Shown one piece after another: positions 1 to 9,408 of a stretch of DNA of 64,000 nucleotides. This stretch comes from Pseudomonas rustica (GTDB taxonomy: Bacteria > Pseudomonadota > Gammaproteobacteria > Pseudomonadales > Pseudomonadaceae), in assembly GCF_018336155.1 (NCBI RefSeq), contig NZ_JAGYHF010000005.1:1-64000 (forward strand), given 5' to 3'. The position numbers were made by a program, and so were the translations under genes. A model generated the notes under the pieces. The model did no database searches. It was not told the origin of the DNA and saw only the letters and a list, made by a program, of their open reading frames with translations. Position 1 is the stretch's first letter. Each line of letters starts with the position of its first letter.

Positions 1-2369
1 ATCTGTGCAATGACGCAGGTTCGCAGCGTTCCTTCTGGGATGAGCGGGGTAGCCAATGTCATCGTGAGTTTGATGAATTGCAGCGTCCGGTAGCACTGAC
101 GGAGCAGGCCTTTGGTGAGCAGCCTCAGGTGGTTGAGCGCTGGACTTATGCCGATGCCACGGAGAGTTTCGCCCAGCACAATCAGTGTGGGCAACTGATC
201 CGGCATGACGACCCGGGCGGTGGCCAGCTCCTCGGCGATTATGGTTTGTCGGGTGCAGTGCTGGAGGAGTCTCGACGTTTTCTCATTGAGCTGGATGCGC
301 CGGACTGGCCGCGTCTACTGGACGCCCGAGACAAACTTCTCGAAGAAAAAGCCTACGTCACCCGATACGCTTTCTATCCAACGGGCGAGGTGCAGCGTCA
401 GATCGATGCAGCGCGTAATACACAAATTTTCCATTTCAACGTGGCGGGAAAATCCTCTGCGACATGGCTTTTGCAATCCGGTGAAGGTCAGCATCCACAG
501 TGTCTTGTCAGCGAAATTCGTTACAACGCACAAGATCAGATCGAAAGTGAAACGGCCGGCAACGGCGTAGTCTCAAGTGCGGATTACAGCCCTGAGGATG
601 GTCGCCTGCTGAGGCTTTTCGCGGGTGTCGTAGGGCAACAGCCTTTGCAAGATTTGAATTACGCCTACGATCCAGTGGGCAACATTGTCGAGCTCGAAGA
701 CAAGTGCCAAATCGCCAGTCACTTCAACGGCCAGCGCATCGACCACGTCAGCCGTTATCGCTACGACAGCCTGTACCAATTGGTCGAAGCCAAAGGTTGG
801 GAGGTCAGCAAACCGAGCCATGGCCCGGCGCTACCCGATTTGCTGCCAGTGCCGCTGGATCCCGCGCAACGGCGCAATTACACGCAGACGTTTACTTATG
901 ACGCGGCAGGCAACCTGATCACACGGCATCACAGTGGCGCGCCTGGGTTTTCGATGTTCACTTCTGCGCGCAGCAATCGGAGTCTGGCGCAGCTTGATAA
1001 TGGATCCCTGCCGGGAGAGGCGCAGATATCGCTTGGATTTGATGCGGCGGGTAATCAGCTGGAATTGCAGCGTGGGCAGGCCATGGCGTGGAATGTGCGC
1101 AATGAGTTGAGTCGGGTGACGCTGGTGCGGCGTGGGGCTGAGGCGGATGACTGTGAGAGTTATGTCTACGATCGGCCGGGGCATCGGTTGCGTAAGACGC
1201 AAATCAGTCGGGCATCCGGGCAAACCCTGACAACAGAAGTGCGTTATCTGCCGGGTCTTGAGATTCATTGCGAAGTCGACGGTGTCGAGCGGCATGTAGT
1301 CAGTGTCGACGCCGGGCGGAACCACGTGCGATTACTGCATTGGCCCGCAAGTGCTGAAAGCGATCAATGGCGTTACAGCCTCGGTGATCATCTTGGTTCC
1401 AGCTCGATGGAGTTGGATGAGAGTGCGGGGATATTGAGCCAGGAGTATTTCTACGCTTTTGGTGGTACAGCGTGTTGGGCGGGTAAAAGTGCATTGACGG
1501 CGAAGTACAAGACGATTCGCTATTCAGGTAAAGAACGGGATGCCACGGGGCTTTACTATTATGGATATCGGTATTATGCGCCGTGGTTGCAGCGCTGGGT
1601 TAATACCGATCCGGCTGGAGTTATTGATGGTCTCAATGTGTTTCGTGCACTCAGGAATTCTCCCATTTCGCTGCGAGAGAACTCTGGCCTCCTTCCGGTT
1701 CTTCCGGAGAAAGCATTGACTAGCGAGCAAGTAGCGCTTGAGGATGTCAGTCGTGAAATTTCTAACAATTTTCCGGATACTCATTCTGATAGTGTCGGTG
1801 AAGACAATGTTGAGTACAGAGGCGAGACATTTTTAGATCGTGTGTCGGAGTATTTTCAGAAAAATATCGCCCGCATAACGCATTTAAATGAGGTTTTGGA
1901 TCATCAGAAACTGAGCAGTATAATGATCAGTTCCAGCAGGATGATCTTGCCCGCTGGTGGAGGGGTTGTCGCCAAGGATGAATTTATCAATGAGTATTAT
2001 TCATCGGGGAAATGGGTTTTCAGGGGGAATTACAAAGAAAGCAAAACAGAAAAATTTTTTGCGAGTGATGTGCAGTTGGTTCAGGCGGCGATTATGGGGG
2101 TAACGAAGTATCCGTCTGTGATTGTTCGAAACGAAGTAAAGAATAAAGATACATTGGCTGCAACTCGTGATTTTGCAAGTGGCAGTGATGAGCTGAAAGA
2201 TGCTTTTTTCACAACGCCGAACGGAAAAAATACGGCGCGAATTTTAATGGCTTTGGACATGGAGGCTGTAAGTATCGAAAGGACTTTTGTTGCGCATGCT
2301 GAATTTCCCAGTTTTTATATTGCAGTAAGAAATAAATCTCGAGTCGCAATGAATAGGAACGTCAACTAA
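1..2369 (+). CDS. TccC-like RHS-repeat toxin component, 5' end outside window
   Basis: The reading frame is already open at base 3, so the gene begins before the window. The visible part holds many YD/RHS repeats (for example YDPVGN, YRYDSLYQLVEA, YDAAGN). It ends in the conserved RHS-core closing motif RYYAPWLQRW followed by DPAGVIDGLN near bases 1570-1640. In Tc toxins this core forms a cocoon around a C-terminal toxin and cuts it off by an aspartyl autoprotease. The last about 235 residues (from about base 1664) are variable, AT-richer than the core and not recognised by me; they are probably the toxic payload. No TcA or TcB partner gene is visible. The nearest relative is the opposite-strand gene at 17704-20442. 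Confidence 0.88.
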   Translation, partial: LCNDAGSQRSFWDERGSQCHREFDELQRPVALTEQAFGEQPQVVERWTYADATESFAQHNQCGQLIRHDDPGGGQLLGDYGLSGAVLEESRRFLIELDAPDWPRLLDARDKLLEEKAYVTRYAFYPTGEVQRQIDAARNTQIFHFNVAGKSSATWLLQSGEGQHPQCLVSEIRYNAQDQIESETAGNGVVSSADYSPEDGRLLRLFAGVVGQQPLQDLNYAYDPVGNIVELEDKCQIASHFNGQRIDHVSRYRYDSLYQLVEAKGWEVSKPSHGPALPDLLPVPLDPAQRRNYTQTFTYDAAGNLITRHHSGAPGFSMFTSARSNRSLAQLDNGSLPGEAQISLGFDAAGNQLELQRGQAMAWNVRNELSRVTLVRRGAEADDCESYVYDRPGHRLRKTQISRASGQTLTTEVRYLPGLEIHCEVDGVERHVVSVDAGRNHVRLLHWPASAESDQWRYSLGDHLGSSSMELDESAGILSQEYFYAFGGTACWAGKSALTAKYKTIRYSGKERDATGLYYYGYRYYAPWLQRWVNTDPAGVIDGLNVFRALRNSPISLRENSGLLPVLPEKALTSEQVALEDVSREISNNFPDTHSDSVGEDNVEYRGETFLDRVSEYFQKNIARITHLNEVLDHQKLSSIMISSSRMILPAGGGVVAKDEFINEYYSSGKWVFRGNYKESKTEKFFASDVQLVQAAIMGVTKYPSVIVRNEVKNKDTLAATRDFASGSDELKDAFFTTPNGKNTARILMALDMEAVSIERTFVAHAEFPSFYIAVRNKSRVAMNRNVN

Positions 2370-2498
2370 ATGTTTGGTTGCGTGAGAAAGTCGAAATTTT
2401 TTTAATTTGAAATGAGGTCATGATTACGTAGATAACACATGCGGAGTACGAGGGGGTTACCCCCCGTTATTGTTGTTCACCCCACAATTTTCTTGAAC

Positions 2499-3143
2499 TC
2501 ACCGCTTATTCAACCCCCGAGCCAACCGATCCCCACCCAACTGAATCACCGCCACCAACGCCACCAGCAACACAATCACCGTCAGCATGATCTGGCTATC
2601 AAACCGCTGATACCCGTAGCGATAAGCGATATCCCCCAACCCGCCCGCACCAATCGCCCCGGCCATCGCCGATGAGTTGATCATCGTCACCAGTGTAATC
2701 GTGAACCCACCGACAATCCCCGGCAGCGCCTCAGGCAACAGCACATGCCAGACAATGTGCCAACGCCGGCACCCCATCGCCTGCGCGGCTTCGATCAAAC
2801 CATGATCAACCTCACGCAAACTCACTTCAGCAATCCGCGCAAAGAACGGCGTCGCCGCAATCGTCAGCGGCACAACCGCCGCCCAGACTCCGTACGTAGT
2901 GCCGACAATCAACCGGGTAAACGGAATCAGCGCGACCATCAGAATCAGAAACGGGATTGAGCGGAACAGGTTCACGAACGCGCCCAACGCACGGTTCAAC
3001 AGCGGTGCTTCGTAGATGCCGCCCTTGTCGCTGGTGACCAGAATCACCGCCATGGGAATCCCCACCAGCAGCGCGATCAGCGATGACACGCCGACCATCA
3101 GGAACGTGTCGATAAACCCCTGCAACAAGCGATCAAACCACAT
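2499..3143 (-). CDS. metI: D-methionine/organosulfur ABC transporter permease MetI
   Basis: Inner-membrane permease of about 214 residues with several hydrophobic segments and the ABC permease EAA loop ([20 protein letters not shown]). It forms the channel for substrate delivered by the MetQ-like protein and powered by MetN. The chosen ATG at 3143 begins [10 protein letters not shown], as is usual for MetI; an upstream in-frame TTG would add 35 unlike residues. It overlaps the metN stop by 11 bases, so the genes are co-transcribed as metQ-metN-metI. Methionine is the classical substrate, but the adjacent LLM and SfnB genes suggest another organosulfur compound could be carried. Confidence 0.93.
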   Translation of the reverse strand: MWFDRLLQGFIDTFLMVGVSSLIALLVGIPMAVILVTSDKGGIYEAPLLNRALGAFVNLFRSIPFLILMVALIPFTRLIVGTTYGVWAAVVPLTIAATPFFARIAEVSLREVDHGLIEAAQAMGCRRWHIVWHVLLPEALPGIVGGFTITLVTMINSSAMAGAIGAGGLGDIAYRYGYQRFDSQIMLTVIVLLVALVAVIQLGGDRLARGLNKR

Positions 3144-4254
3144 AACCCAACACCTCCACTCGTTGCGCCCACGGCGCGGCGCGTTCGCGCAATTGTTCGG
3201 CGCTGAACGCTGAGCCGCTGACGGCCAATAACAGTTGCCCCAGTGCATGCCCCTGAATCCGTTCGACGCCGCCCTGCAGCAGCTTTACCCGGCCACCGAG
3301 GGCTGTAAAAAGTGCCGCCAGATCCGGTTCGTCGCTGGCACTGCCGGTGAACTGCAAACGCAGCGCCACCGCTGCGTCGGGGGAAGGCGCTTGCCGGTGC
3401 AAACGGCTCTGCAATTCTTCCGGCAAGGCGTGTTGCAGCGGCGCGAGCAAGGTCTGGCTGACCTCGTGTTGCGGATTGCCGAACACTTCCCACACCGGGC
3501 CTTGCTCGACGACGCGGCCGTGTTCAAGCACGACGACGCGGTCGCAAATTTCGCGGATGACTGCCATCTCGTGAGTGATCAGCACGATGGTCAGGCCCAG
3601 GCGTTGGTTGATCTCGCGCAGCAGGCCGAGGATCGATTGCGTGGTCTCCGGATCGAGCGCCGAAGTCGCCTCGTCGCAGAGCAAAATATCCGGGTCATGC
3701 ACCAGCGCGCGGGCGATGCCGACGCGCTGTTTCTGGCCACCGGAAAGCTGCGCCGGATAGGCCTTGTGCTTTTCTTGCAGGCCGACCAGTTCGAGCAATT
3801 CGCGCACCTTTTTCTCGCGCTGCTCTTTCGGCACGCCCGCCACTTTCAGCGGCAGTTCGACGTTCTGCCAAACGGTCTTGGCCGACATCAGATTGAAGTG
3901 CTGGAAGATCATGCCAATCCTTCGGCGCAATGCTACGAGGCGGTCTTCATCGAACTCGCCGATGTCGACCTGATCGATCAACACGCGCCCCGACGTTGGT
4001 TGTTCCAGACGATTGATGGTGCGGATCAGCGACGACTTGCCGGCGCCGCTGCGACCGATGATGCCGAACACTTCACCGCGCTGAATCGCCAGATCGATGC
4101 CCTGCAACGCGGCGACCGGGCCTTGTCGACCGTTGTAGGTTTTGCCCAGACCGATGAAGCGCACATGAGCGCGATTCAGTTCCGGATGCAGTTCGGTTTT
4201 TTCAGCATTGTGTGGCTCTGGAATTTCCAGTCGCCGTTGGATCGCGGCCGTCAT
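3133..4254 (-). CDS. metN: Methionine-type ABC transporter ATPase MetN
   Basis: ATPase of 373 residues that energises the MetI permease. Walker A is GRSGAGKSS near residues 67-75. The signature LSGGQKQR and Walker [12 protein letters not shown] follow near residues 165-190. The C-terminal about 85 residues match the NIL/C2 regulatory domain, which in MetN senses intracellular methionine and inhibits transport. ATG at 4254 lies 2 bases after the metQ stop, with GGGAAAG upstream as a weak ribosome binding site. An in-frame TTG at 4269 would lie inside metQ and is not needed. Length is slightly above the E. coli protein owing to about 30 extra N-terminal residues. Confidence 0.94.
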   Translation of the reverse strand: MTAAIQRRLEIPEPHNAEKTELHPELNRAHVRFIGLGKTYNGRQGPVAALQGIDLAIQRGEVFGIIGRSGAGKSSLIRTINRLEQPTSGRVLIDQVDIGEFDEDRLVALRRRIGMIFQHFNLMSAKTVWQNVELPLKVAGVPKEQREKKVRELLELVGLQEKHKAYPAQLSGGQKQRVGIARALVHDPDILLCDEATSALDPETTQSILGLLREINQRLGLTIVLITHEMAVIREICDRVVVLEHGRVVEQGPVWEVFGNPQHEVSQTLLAPLQHALPEELQSRLHRQAPSPDAAVALRLQFTGSASDEPDLAALFTALGGRVKLLQGGVERIQGHALGQLLLAVSGSAFSAEQLRERAAPWAQRVEVLGYVV

Positions 4255-4256
4255 GC

Positions 4257-5066
4257 TCAGCTTTCCCAACCGACTTGATACAGCTTGCCGTGGGCCTTAT
4301 CCAGCGCCGCGCGAACGGCTGGCGAATGCTGGTAGATGTCGACGAATTTGATCAGGCGCGGGTCGGTTTTGCTCTTCGGCTGGATGACGAACTGGATCAC
4401 GTATTCCTTGTGGTCGAGGCCGTCGAACAGCAGTGCCGAACCGGCATCGAAAGTCTTCGCTAAACGAATGTAGGCCGGGTAGCCCTGCACCAGATCGGCG
4501 TCGTCATAAGCGCGCACCAGTTGCACCGCTTCGACTTGCAGGATTTTGATTTTCTTCGGGTTGGCGACGATGTCGTCTTCGGTGGCCTTGTAGCCGACGC
4601 CGGGTTTCAGGGTGATCAAACCGGCCTTGGCCAGCAGCTGCAAACCGCGACCGCTGTTGATCGGATCGTTGGCGATGGCAACGCTGGCGCCTTCTGGAAG
4701 CTCATCGAAGCTTTTGTATTTTTTCGAGTAGAGGCCGACGTTGTTGATGATCCCCGGGGCGAACGGCACCAGGTCAAAACCGGCGGCGGCCTTGGCGTTT
4801 TCGAGGAACGGGATGTGCTGGAAGTAGTTCACGTCGATGTCGCCGGCGGCGAGGCTGACGTTGGGTGCGATCCAGTCAGTGAACTCGACCAGCTCGACTT
4901 TGAGGCCTTGTTTAGAGGCTTCTTCGACGGCGGCTTCCAGCGGGATGGCGAAGGCTGCGGTGGTGCCGACTTTTAGCGGGGCGTCGGCGGCGAAGAGTGT
5001 CGAGCTGAACAGGCCGAGGGCCAGGGCCAGTGCTTTGACTGGGTGGGACAGGAGTTTTTTGGTCAT
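4257..5066 (-). CDS. metQ: MetQ/NlpA-family substrate-binding protein
   Basis: Periplasmic binding protein of 269 residues that captures substrate for MetNI. The N-terminus is a typical signal peptide (MTKKLL, hydrophobic [14 protein letters not shown], then AADAP). No lipobox cysteine is seen, so it is probably soluble rather than a lipoprotein as in E. coli MetQ. The ATG at 5066 is chosen because it places the signal peptide at the N-terminus; the frame extends 20 codons further without homology. First gene of metQ-metN-metI. Exact ligand is uncertain: family members bind methionine, but in pseudomonads copies beside SfnB genes are tied to sulfur starvation. Confidence 0.92.
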   Translation of the reverse strand: MTKKLLSHPVKALALALGLFSSTLFAADAPLKVGTTAAFAIPLEAAVEEASKQGLKVELVEFTDWIAPNVSLAAGDIDVNYFQHIPFLENAKAAAGFDLVPFAPGIINNVGLYSKKYKSFDELPEGASVAIANDPINSGRGLQLLAKAGLITLKPGVGYKATEDDIVANPKKIKILQVEAVQLVRAYDDADLVQGYPAYIRLAKTFDAGSALLFDGLDHKEYVIQFVIQPKSKTDPRLIKFVDIYQHSPAVRAALDKAHGKLYQVGWES

Positions 5067-5113
5067 GATGGTTTTTCCAGTCAGTGCATAGATTTTTGGT
5101 GTCTGGTCGGGCC

Positions 5114-5181
5114 TCTTCGCGAGCAAGCTCAGCTCCTACAGGGATCGTGGTGCCTAGTAGGAGCAAAGCTTGCTCGCGAAG
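5114..5181. repeat. REP-type inverted repeat (CTTCGCGAGCAAGC family)
   Basis: Two arms, CTTCGCGAGCAAGCT and AGCTTGCTCGCGAAG, in inverted orientation around a short centre containing AGCTCCTACAGG / TAGGAGCA. It lies between the LLM monooxygenase stop and metQ. It can form a long hairpin and may attenuate read-through. Confidence 0.85.
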
Positions 5182-5184
5182 CTT

Positions 5185-6543
5185 TTAATGCCGGTACGAA
5201 GATCCGGTGTGTTGCTCAGGTAGCTGCGCCTCGCCGTGAAACAGCTTCTCGCGCAAGCTGCCGCTGTCGTACGCGGTCTTGTACGACCCACGCCGCTGCA
5301 ACTCGGGAATCACCAGATCAATAAAATCGACATAGCTTTCCGGCGTGACAATCCGCGTCAGGTTGAAACCATCCAGGCCGGTCTCAGCGATCCACGATTC
5401 CAGCTCATCCGCGACTTGCTCAGGCGAACCGACCACGGTGATGTAGCGGCCACCGAGGGCGTGCTGGTCGAGCAATTTGCGTCGCGTCCAATCGTTGTTC
5501 TGCAGGTTTTTCGTCGCCGATTGAATGGCGTTGCTCTTCACGTACTGGATCGGTTCGTCGATTTCGTACTGAGAAAAGTCGATGCCGGTCGACGCGGAAA
5601 AATGCGCCACACCGGCCTCGGCACTCGCGTAACTCAGGTACTCGGCATGCTTGGCCCACGCGGCTTCTTCGGTCGCGCCGACGATCACGTTGAGGCCCAT
5701 GAACACCTTGATGTCCTCAGGGTTACGCCCGGCTTCAACGGCACTGGCGCGCACCTTGTCGACCTGAACCTTGGTCGACGGTTTGTTCTGGCCGCTGATG
5801 AACACGCACTCGGCATGACGCCCGGCAAAGAGCAAACCGCGATCGGAGCTGCCGGCCTGAAACAACACCGGCGTGCGCTGCGGTGACGGCTCGCAGAGGT
5901 GATAACCCTCGACCTGATAGAACTCGCCCTTGTGCTCGACCTTGTGCACTTTCTCCGGCTGCGCGTAAATCCGCTGCTCGCGATCGTTGAGCACCGCGCC
6001 GTTTTCCCAGCTGCCTTCCCAGAGTTTGTAGAGCACTTCCAGATACTCGTCGGCCTGATCGTAACGACGGTCATGCTCGACTTGTTCGCTGAGGCCCATG
6101 GCTTTGGCAGCGCTGTCGAGGTAGCCGGTGACGATGTTCCAGCCGACACGGCCGCGACTCAAATGATCAAGCGTCGACATGCGTCGGGCGAACAGATAGG
6201 GCGGCTCGTAGGTGAGGTTCGCGGTGAGACCGAAGCCGAGGTTCTTGGTCACGGCGGCCATGGCTGAAACCAGCAGCAGCGGGTCGTTGACCGGCAACTG
6301 GATCGACTCTTTCAGCGGCACATCGACCGAGTTCTGATAGACGTCGTACACGCCAACGATGTCAGCAATGAACAAACCATCGAACAGGCCGCGCTCCAGC
6401 AATTGCGCCAGTTCCGTCCAGTACTCAATGGTGTTGTAGCGCGTCGAGGTGTCGCGCGGGTGCGTCCACAAGCCGTGGTTGATGTGGCCGATGCAGTTCA
6501 TGTTGAACGCGTTGAGCAGGATCTTCTTTTTCGCAGCGCTCAT
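5185..6543 (-). CDS. LLM-class FMNH2-dependent monooxygenase (NtaA/SnaA/DszA family)
   Basis: A 452-residue enzyme of the NtaA/SnaA/DszA/SoxA branch of bacterial luciferase-like monooxygenases. These use reduced FMN from a partner reductase to oxidise and cleave C-S or C-N bonds. The family pattern is clear: YWTELAQLLERGLFDGLFIAD near residue 40, then DHLSRGRVGWNIVTGY near residue 125 and FQAGSSDRG near residue 230. It is last in a run with two SfnB-type genes; its ATG overlaps the upstream stop by one base (TGATG), pointing to translational coupling. The likely role is release of sulfite from an organosulfur compound during sulfate limitation. The substrate cannot be told from sequence, and no flavin reductase gene lies beside it. 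Confidence 0.9.
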   Translation of the reverse strand: MSAAKKKILLNAFNMNCIGHINHGLWTHPRDTSTRYNTIEYWTELAQLLERGLFDGLFIADIVGVYDVYQNSVDVPLKESIQLPVNDPLLLVSAMAAVTKNLGFGLTANLTYEPPYLFARRMSTLDHLSRGRVGWNIVTGYLDSAAKAMGLSEQVEHDRRYDQADEYLEVLYKLWEGSWENGAVLNDREQRIYAQPEKVHKVEHKGEFYQVEGYHLCEPSPQRTPVLFQAGSSDRGLLFAGRHAECVFISGQNKPSTKVQVDKVRASAVEAGRNPEDIKVFMGLNVIVGATEEAAWAKHAEYLSYASAEAGVAHFSASTGIDFSQYEIDEPIQYVKSNAIQSATKNLQNNDWTRRKLLDQHALGGRYITVVGSPEQVADELESWIAETGLDGFNLTRIVTPESYVDFIDLVIPELQRRGSYKTAYDSGSLREKLFHGEAQLPEQHTGSSYRH

Positions 6544-7736
6544 CAGATCGTCCCTCGCAGTGGAGGGTTTTCATCGTTGAGGTAATAGTTGCCGACGGCG
6601 TGATATTTCCAGCGCACCGGATCGTGCAGGGTGTGCACGCGGGCGTTGCGCCAATGGCGGTCGAGGCCGTGCTCGATCAGCGTGGCCTGGCTGCCGGCCA
6701 GTTCGAACAATGTGCTGCCGGCGGCTAGGGAAATTTCAGTGCTGATCGCGCGGGCTTCGGCGACAGCAATCGATGCCGCAGCGACGGTTTCGGCATTGCT
6801 CTCGGCTTGTGCGGCGTCGAGAAATTCGCCGGCGCGTTCGAGCAAGGCTTCGGTGGCGTGCAGACGAATGCTCAAGTGGCCGAAGCTTTTCAGCGTCAAC
6901 GGATCTTCGGTGGCTTTGTCGTTGCCGGAATCGATCCATGGCCGGGTTTTGCTGCGCACAAAGTGCAGCGCGTCTTCGTACGCGGCGCGGGCGATGCCGG
7001 TGTCGATGGCGGCGTGAAGGATCTGTGCCAACGGGCCAACCGTGGTCGGGCGTTCGAACGCGCTTTGAAATGGGATCACGTCTTCAGCGGCGACGTAGAC
7101 GTCTTCAAACACCACCGAACCGCTGCCGGTGGTGCGCTGGCCGAAGCCGCTCCAGTCGTCGATCACGCTCAGCCCTTTGCTGTCACGCGGGACGAACGCC
7201 AGTTGCTGCACACCGTTTTCATCGACGACCGAGGTCGGGATGCGCTGCGCGTAAATCGCGCCGGTCGCATAGAACTTGCGGCCGTTGATGCGATAACCGT
7301 CGCCGTCGCGTTTGAGGCTGGTGACGCGGTCGTGAGCGGTTTTGGTGCCCAGTTCCGCCAGTGCATTACCGAAGCGCTGGCCGGCGAGTACTTCGGCGTA
7401 CAGCTGTTGTTTTTGCGCGTGGCTGCCGTTTACCCGCAGCACTTCCAGTGCATAAAAATGGTTCTGTGGAATCTGCCCGAGCGAGCCGTCAGCCTGAGCG
7501 ATCAGGGCGATGACTTTCGCCAGGGTGACGTTGGACACGCCAGCGCCGCCGTATTCCTTCGGCACGCTGATACCCCACAGACCCGAGCGGGAAAACACGT
7601 CGAGCTCCGGCAGTGGCAAGCGACGTTCACGGTCGCGCACGGCGCTGTCGCGTTTGAAATCTTCGGCCAGGTCGCTGGCGACGATCAGGGCTTGTTCATC
7701 GCTGGTGATGACCGCGACGTGGTGGGAAAAAGTCAT
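6543..7736 (-). CDS. SfnB-family sulfur acquisition oxidoreductase, copy 1
   Basis: Flavoprotein of the acyl-CoA dehydrogenase fold, about 397 residues, in the SfnB branch linked to dimethylsulfone and other organosulfur use. Visible marks are GLWGISVPKEYGG (about residue 55), LGQIPQNHFY, GRKFYATGA, DDWSGFGQRTTGSG and the C-terminal HWRNARVHTLHDPVRWKYHA. These proteins use FMNH2 or FAD and are monooxygenases rather than true dehydrogenases. ATG at 7736 has GGAG six bases upstream; a second ATG at 7748 is in frame but lacks such a site. It is a tandem paralogue of the gene at 7773-9014 and overlaps the LLM gene. Confidence 0.92.
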   Translation of the reverse strand: MTFSHHVAVITSDEQALIVASDLAEDFKRDSAVRDRERRLPLPELDVFSRSGLWGISVPKEYGGAGVSNVTLAKVIALIAQADGSLGQIPQNHFYALEVLRVNGSHAQKQQLYAEVLAGQRFGNALAELGTKTAHDRVTSLKRDGDGYRINGRKFYATGAIYAQRIPTSVVDENGVQQLAFVPRDSKGLSVIDDWSGFGQRTTGSGSVVFEDVYVAAEDVIPFQSAFERPTTVGPLAQILHAAIDTGIARAAYEDALHFVRSKTRPWIDSGNDKATEDPLTLKSFGHLSIRLHATEALLERAGEFLDAAQAESNAETVAAASIAVAEARAISTEISLAAGSTLFELAGSQATLIEHGLDRHWRNARVHTLHDPVRWKYHAVGNYYLNDENPPLRGTI

Positions 7737-7772
7737 AGGTTTCTCCATTGCACTTGAGAAAGTGTGCGGTCG

Positions 7773-9014
7773 TCAGATCCAGGAATGGCGAGCAGGCAAA
7801 GTACCGTTGAGGCGATAGGCGCCGACCGCGTGATATTTCCAGCGCACCGGGTCGTGCAGCGTGTGCACGCGGGCGTTGCGCCAGTGACGGTCGAGGTTGA
7901 ATTCGGCGAGGGTCGCGCGGCTGCCCGCGAGTTCGAACAGCTTTTCGCTGGCTTGCAGGGAGATCTCGGTGGTCAGCACTTTCGCTTCGGCCACGGCAAT
8001 CGAAGCGCGCGCGGCGGATTCGGCGGTGAGCGGCGCGGCGTGCACCTGATCAAGGACTTTGCCGGCCTTGCGCAACAGCGCTTCGGCGGCGTGCAGTTCG
8101 ATTTTCAGTTTGCCGATGTCGGCGATCACATAGAGGTCATCACTGGCCCGCTCGACCTTGGCATCGATCCATGGCCGTGCACGGGTTTTGACGAAATCGA
8201 TAGCGTCGTCGATGGCGCCACGGGCGATACCGGCGTCGATCGCCGCTTGAATCAACTGCGACACCGCGCCTTGGGTGTTGGGGGTTTCGTTAATCTTCCA
8301 GTTGTCGACGACCAGGCTCGATTCGACGCGAACGTTGTTCAGCAAAATCGTGCCGCTGGCGGTGGTGCGCTGACCGAAACCCGACCAGTCATCGACGATG
8401 CGCAAACCCGGGGTGCCACGACGAACGAAGGCCAGCACTTGCTTGCCGTCATCGTTGAGCGCTTTGACTGCGACCCAGTGCGCGAACAGTGCGCCGGTGG
8501 AGTAAAACTTCTGGCCATTGATCACGTAATCGTCGCCGTCGGCGGTGATCCGCGCTTTCAATTCCAGGGTGTTTTTGGTGCCGCGTTCCGGGCCGGCATT
8601 GCCGATCCGCCAGCCTTCCAGAACGCTCTGGAACAGCTGTTTTTTCTGCGCTTCGGTGGCGCTGCCGAGCACCAGATTGATGATGCCGAACTGGTTCTGC
8701 GGAATCTGTCCCAGCGCCGGGTCGGCGGCAGAAATGATCGCGAACACCTCGGCCAGGGTGACGAATGAAACCTGCGGGCCACCGTATTCGCGCGGGATGG
8801 CGATGCTGCCTAAACCACTGCGGGTGAACTGCTCGATTTCCGACCACGGCAACTTGCGCTGACGGTCGCGTTTGGCGGCTTGCAGGCGGGCAACTTGCGC
8901 CAGCTCATGGGCGGCCTTGATGGCTTGTGCGTCGTTGCGCAAAACCTGCGCGGGCAACAACAACGGGGCGATGTCCAGATCCGACTGGACGTTTGCGTCT
9001 GCCAGACTGGACAT
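7773..9014 (-). CDS. SfnB-family sulfur acquisition oxidoreductase, copy 2
   Basis: A 413-residue paralogue of the next gene, with the same order of motifs: GLGSIAIPREYGG, LGQIPQNQFG, GQKFYSTGA, DDWSGFGQRTTASG, and the nearly identical tail HWRNARVHTLHDPVRWKYHA. Probably a flavin-dependent oxygenase acting on an organosulfur compound. ATG at 9014 is preceded by AAGGAG at good spacing. It is the first gene of the run SfnB-SfnB-LLM, followed after a repeat by metQNI. Retention of two divergent copies suggests different substrates. The promoter should lie in 9015-9260, but I could not identify a convincing sigma-54 or CysB site there. Confidence 0.92.
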   Translation of the reverse strand: MSSLADANVQSDLDIAPLLLPAQVLRNDAQAIKAAHELAQVARLQAAKRDRQRKLPWSEIEQFTRSGLGSIAIPREYGGPQVSFVTLAEVFAIISAADPALGQIPQNQFGIINLVLGSATEAQKKQLFQSVLEGWRIGNAGPERGTKNTLELKARITADGDDYVINGQKFYSTGALFAHWVAVKALNDDGKQVLAFVRRGTPGLRIVDDWSGFGQRTTASGTILLNNVRVESSLVVDNWKINETPNTQGAVSQLIQAAIDAGIARGAIDDAIDFVKTRARPWIDAKVERASDDLYVIADIGKLKIELHAAEALLRKAGKVLDQVHAAPLTAESAARASIAVAEAKVLTTEISLQASEKLFELAGSRATLAEFNLDRHWRNARVHTLHDPVRWKYHAVGAYRLNGTLPARHSWI

Positions 9015-9408
9015 CAGTGCCGCTCCTTGGCTGCACGCAATGCCCTGGCGATCTGCACTGGGGTGATTGTGTTCCGGACCATACTACCTACCTCACATCT
9101 TATGAAAAACGCCGCAAAAGTGCGGCGAACGAAAGAATGTCCGGTGGTCCGGTTCATATACCCTAAGCGCGTATAAATATTAAATAAACTAACTTTTAGG
9201 AATATGTATAGAAGGGGTGATGGTCGGGTTGGTTAACAAAATTTGTAAGCGCCAATGCGATCCCTGTGGCGAGGGGATTTATCCCCGTTGGGCTGCGAAG
9301 CGGCCCCAAAATCAGACAACGCGGTGCATCAGACACACCGCGTGTTATGGGTTTACGACTGCTTCGCAGCCGAGCGGGGATAAATCCCCTCGCCACAGGG
9401 GAGTGAAG
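9015..9408. other. Intergenic region upstream of the SfnB run
   Basis: No convincing gene. Bases 9015-9260 presumably hold the promoter for the leftward SfnB-SfnB-LLM operon and are AT-rich around 9165-9245. The rest is occupied by the inverted repeat at 9262-9400. Confidence 0.6.
9262..9400. repeat. Inverted repeat of the GTGGCGAGGGGATTTATCC family
   Basis: Left arm CCTGTGGCGAGGGGATTTA and its reverse complement TAAATCCCCTCGCCACAGG enclose about 100 bases. That centre has a second inverted pair, GGCTGCGAAGC / GCTTCGCAGCC, and an ACACCGCGTGT / ACGCGGTG pair. The same family recurs at 26587-26723. Confidence 0.88.

Noticed and set aside
2445..2470. GGGGG-TTA-CCCCC hairpin between the first RHS gene and metI as a terminator
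   Set aside because: Only five pairs with a three-base loop and no T run on either strand; too weak to call.
3235..4278. Long rightward open frame of 347 codons
   Set aside because: It lies antisense to metN, is glutamine/alanine/arginine-rich and has no family motifs. It arises from GC-rich third positions of metN.
6807..7757. Rightward open frame of 316 codons
   Set aside because: Exact antisense of an SfnB-type gene with clear motifs; no ribosome binding site or recognisable domain.
9015..9260. Sigma-54 promoter for the SfnB operon
   Set aside because: Sought because some sfn genes are controlled by the sigma-54 activator SfnR; no acceptable TGGCAC-N5-TTGC match was seen on the leftward strand.
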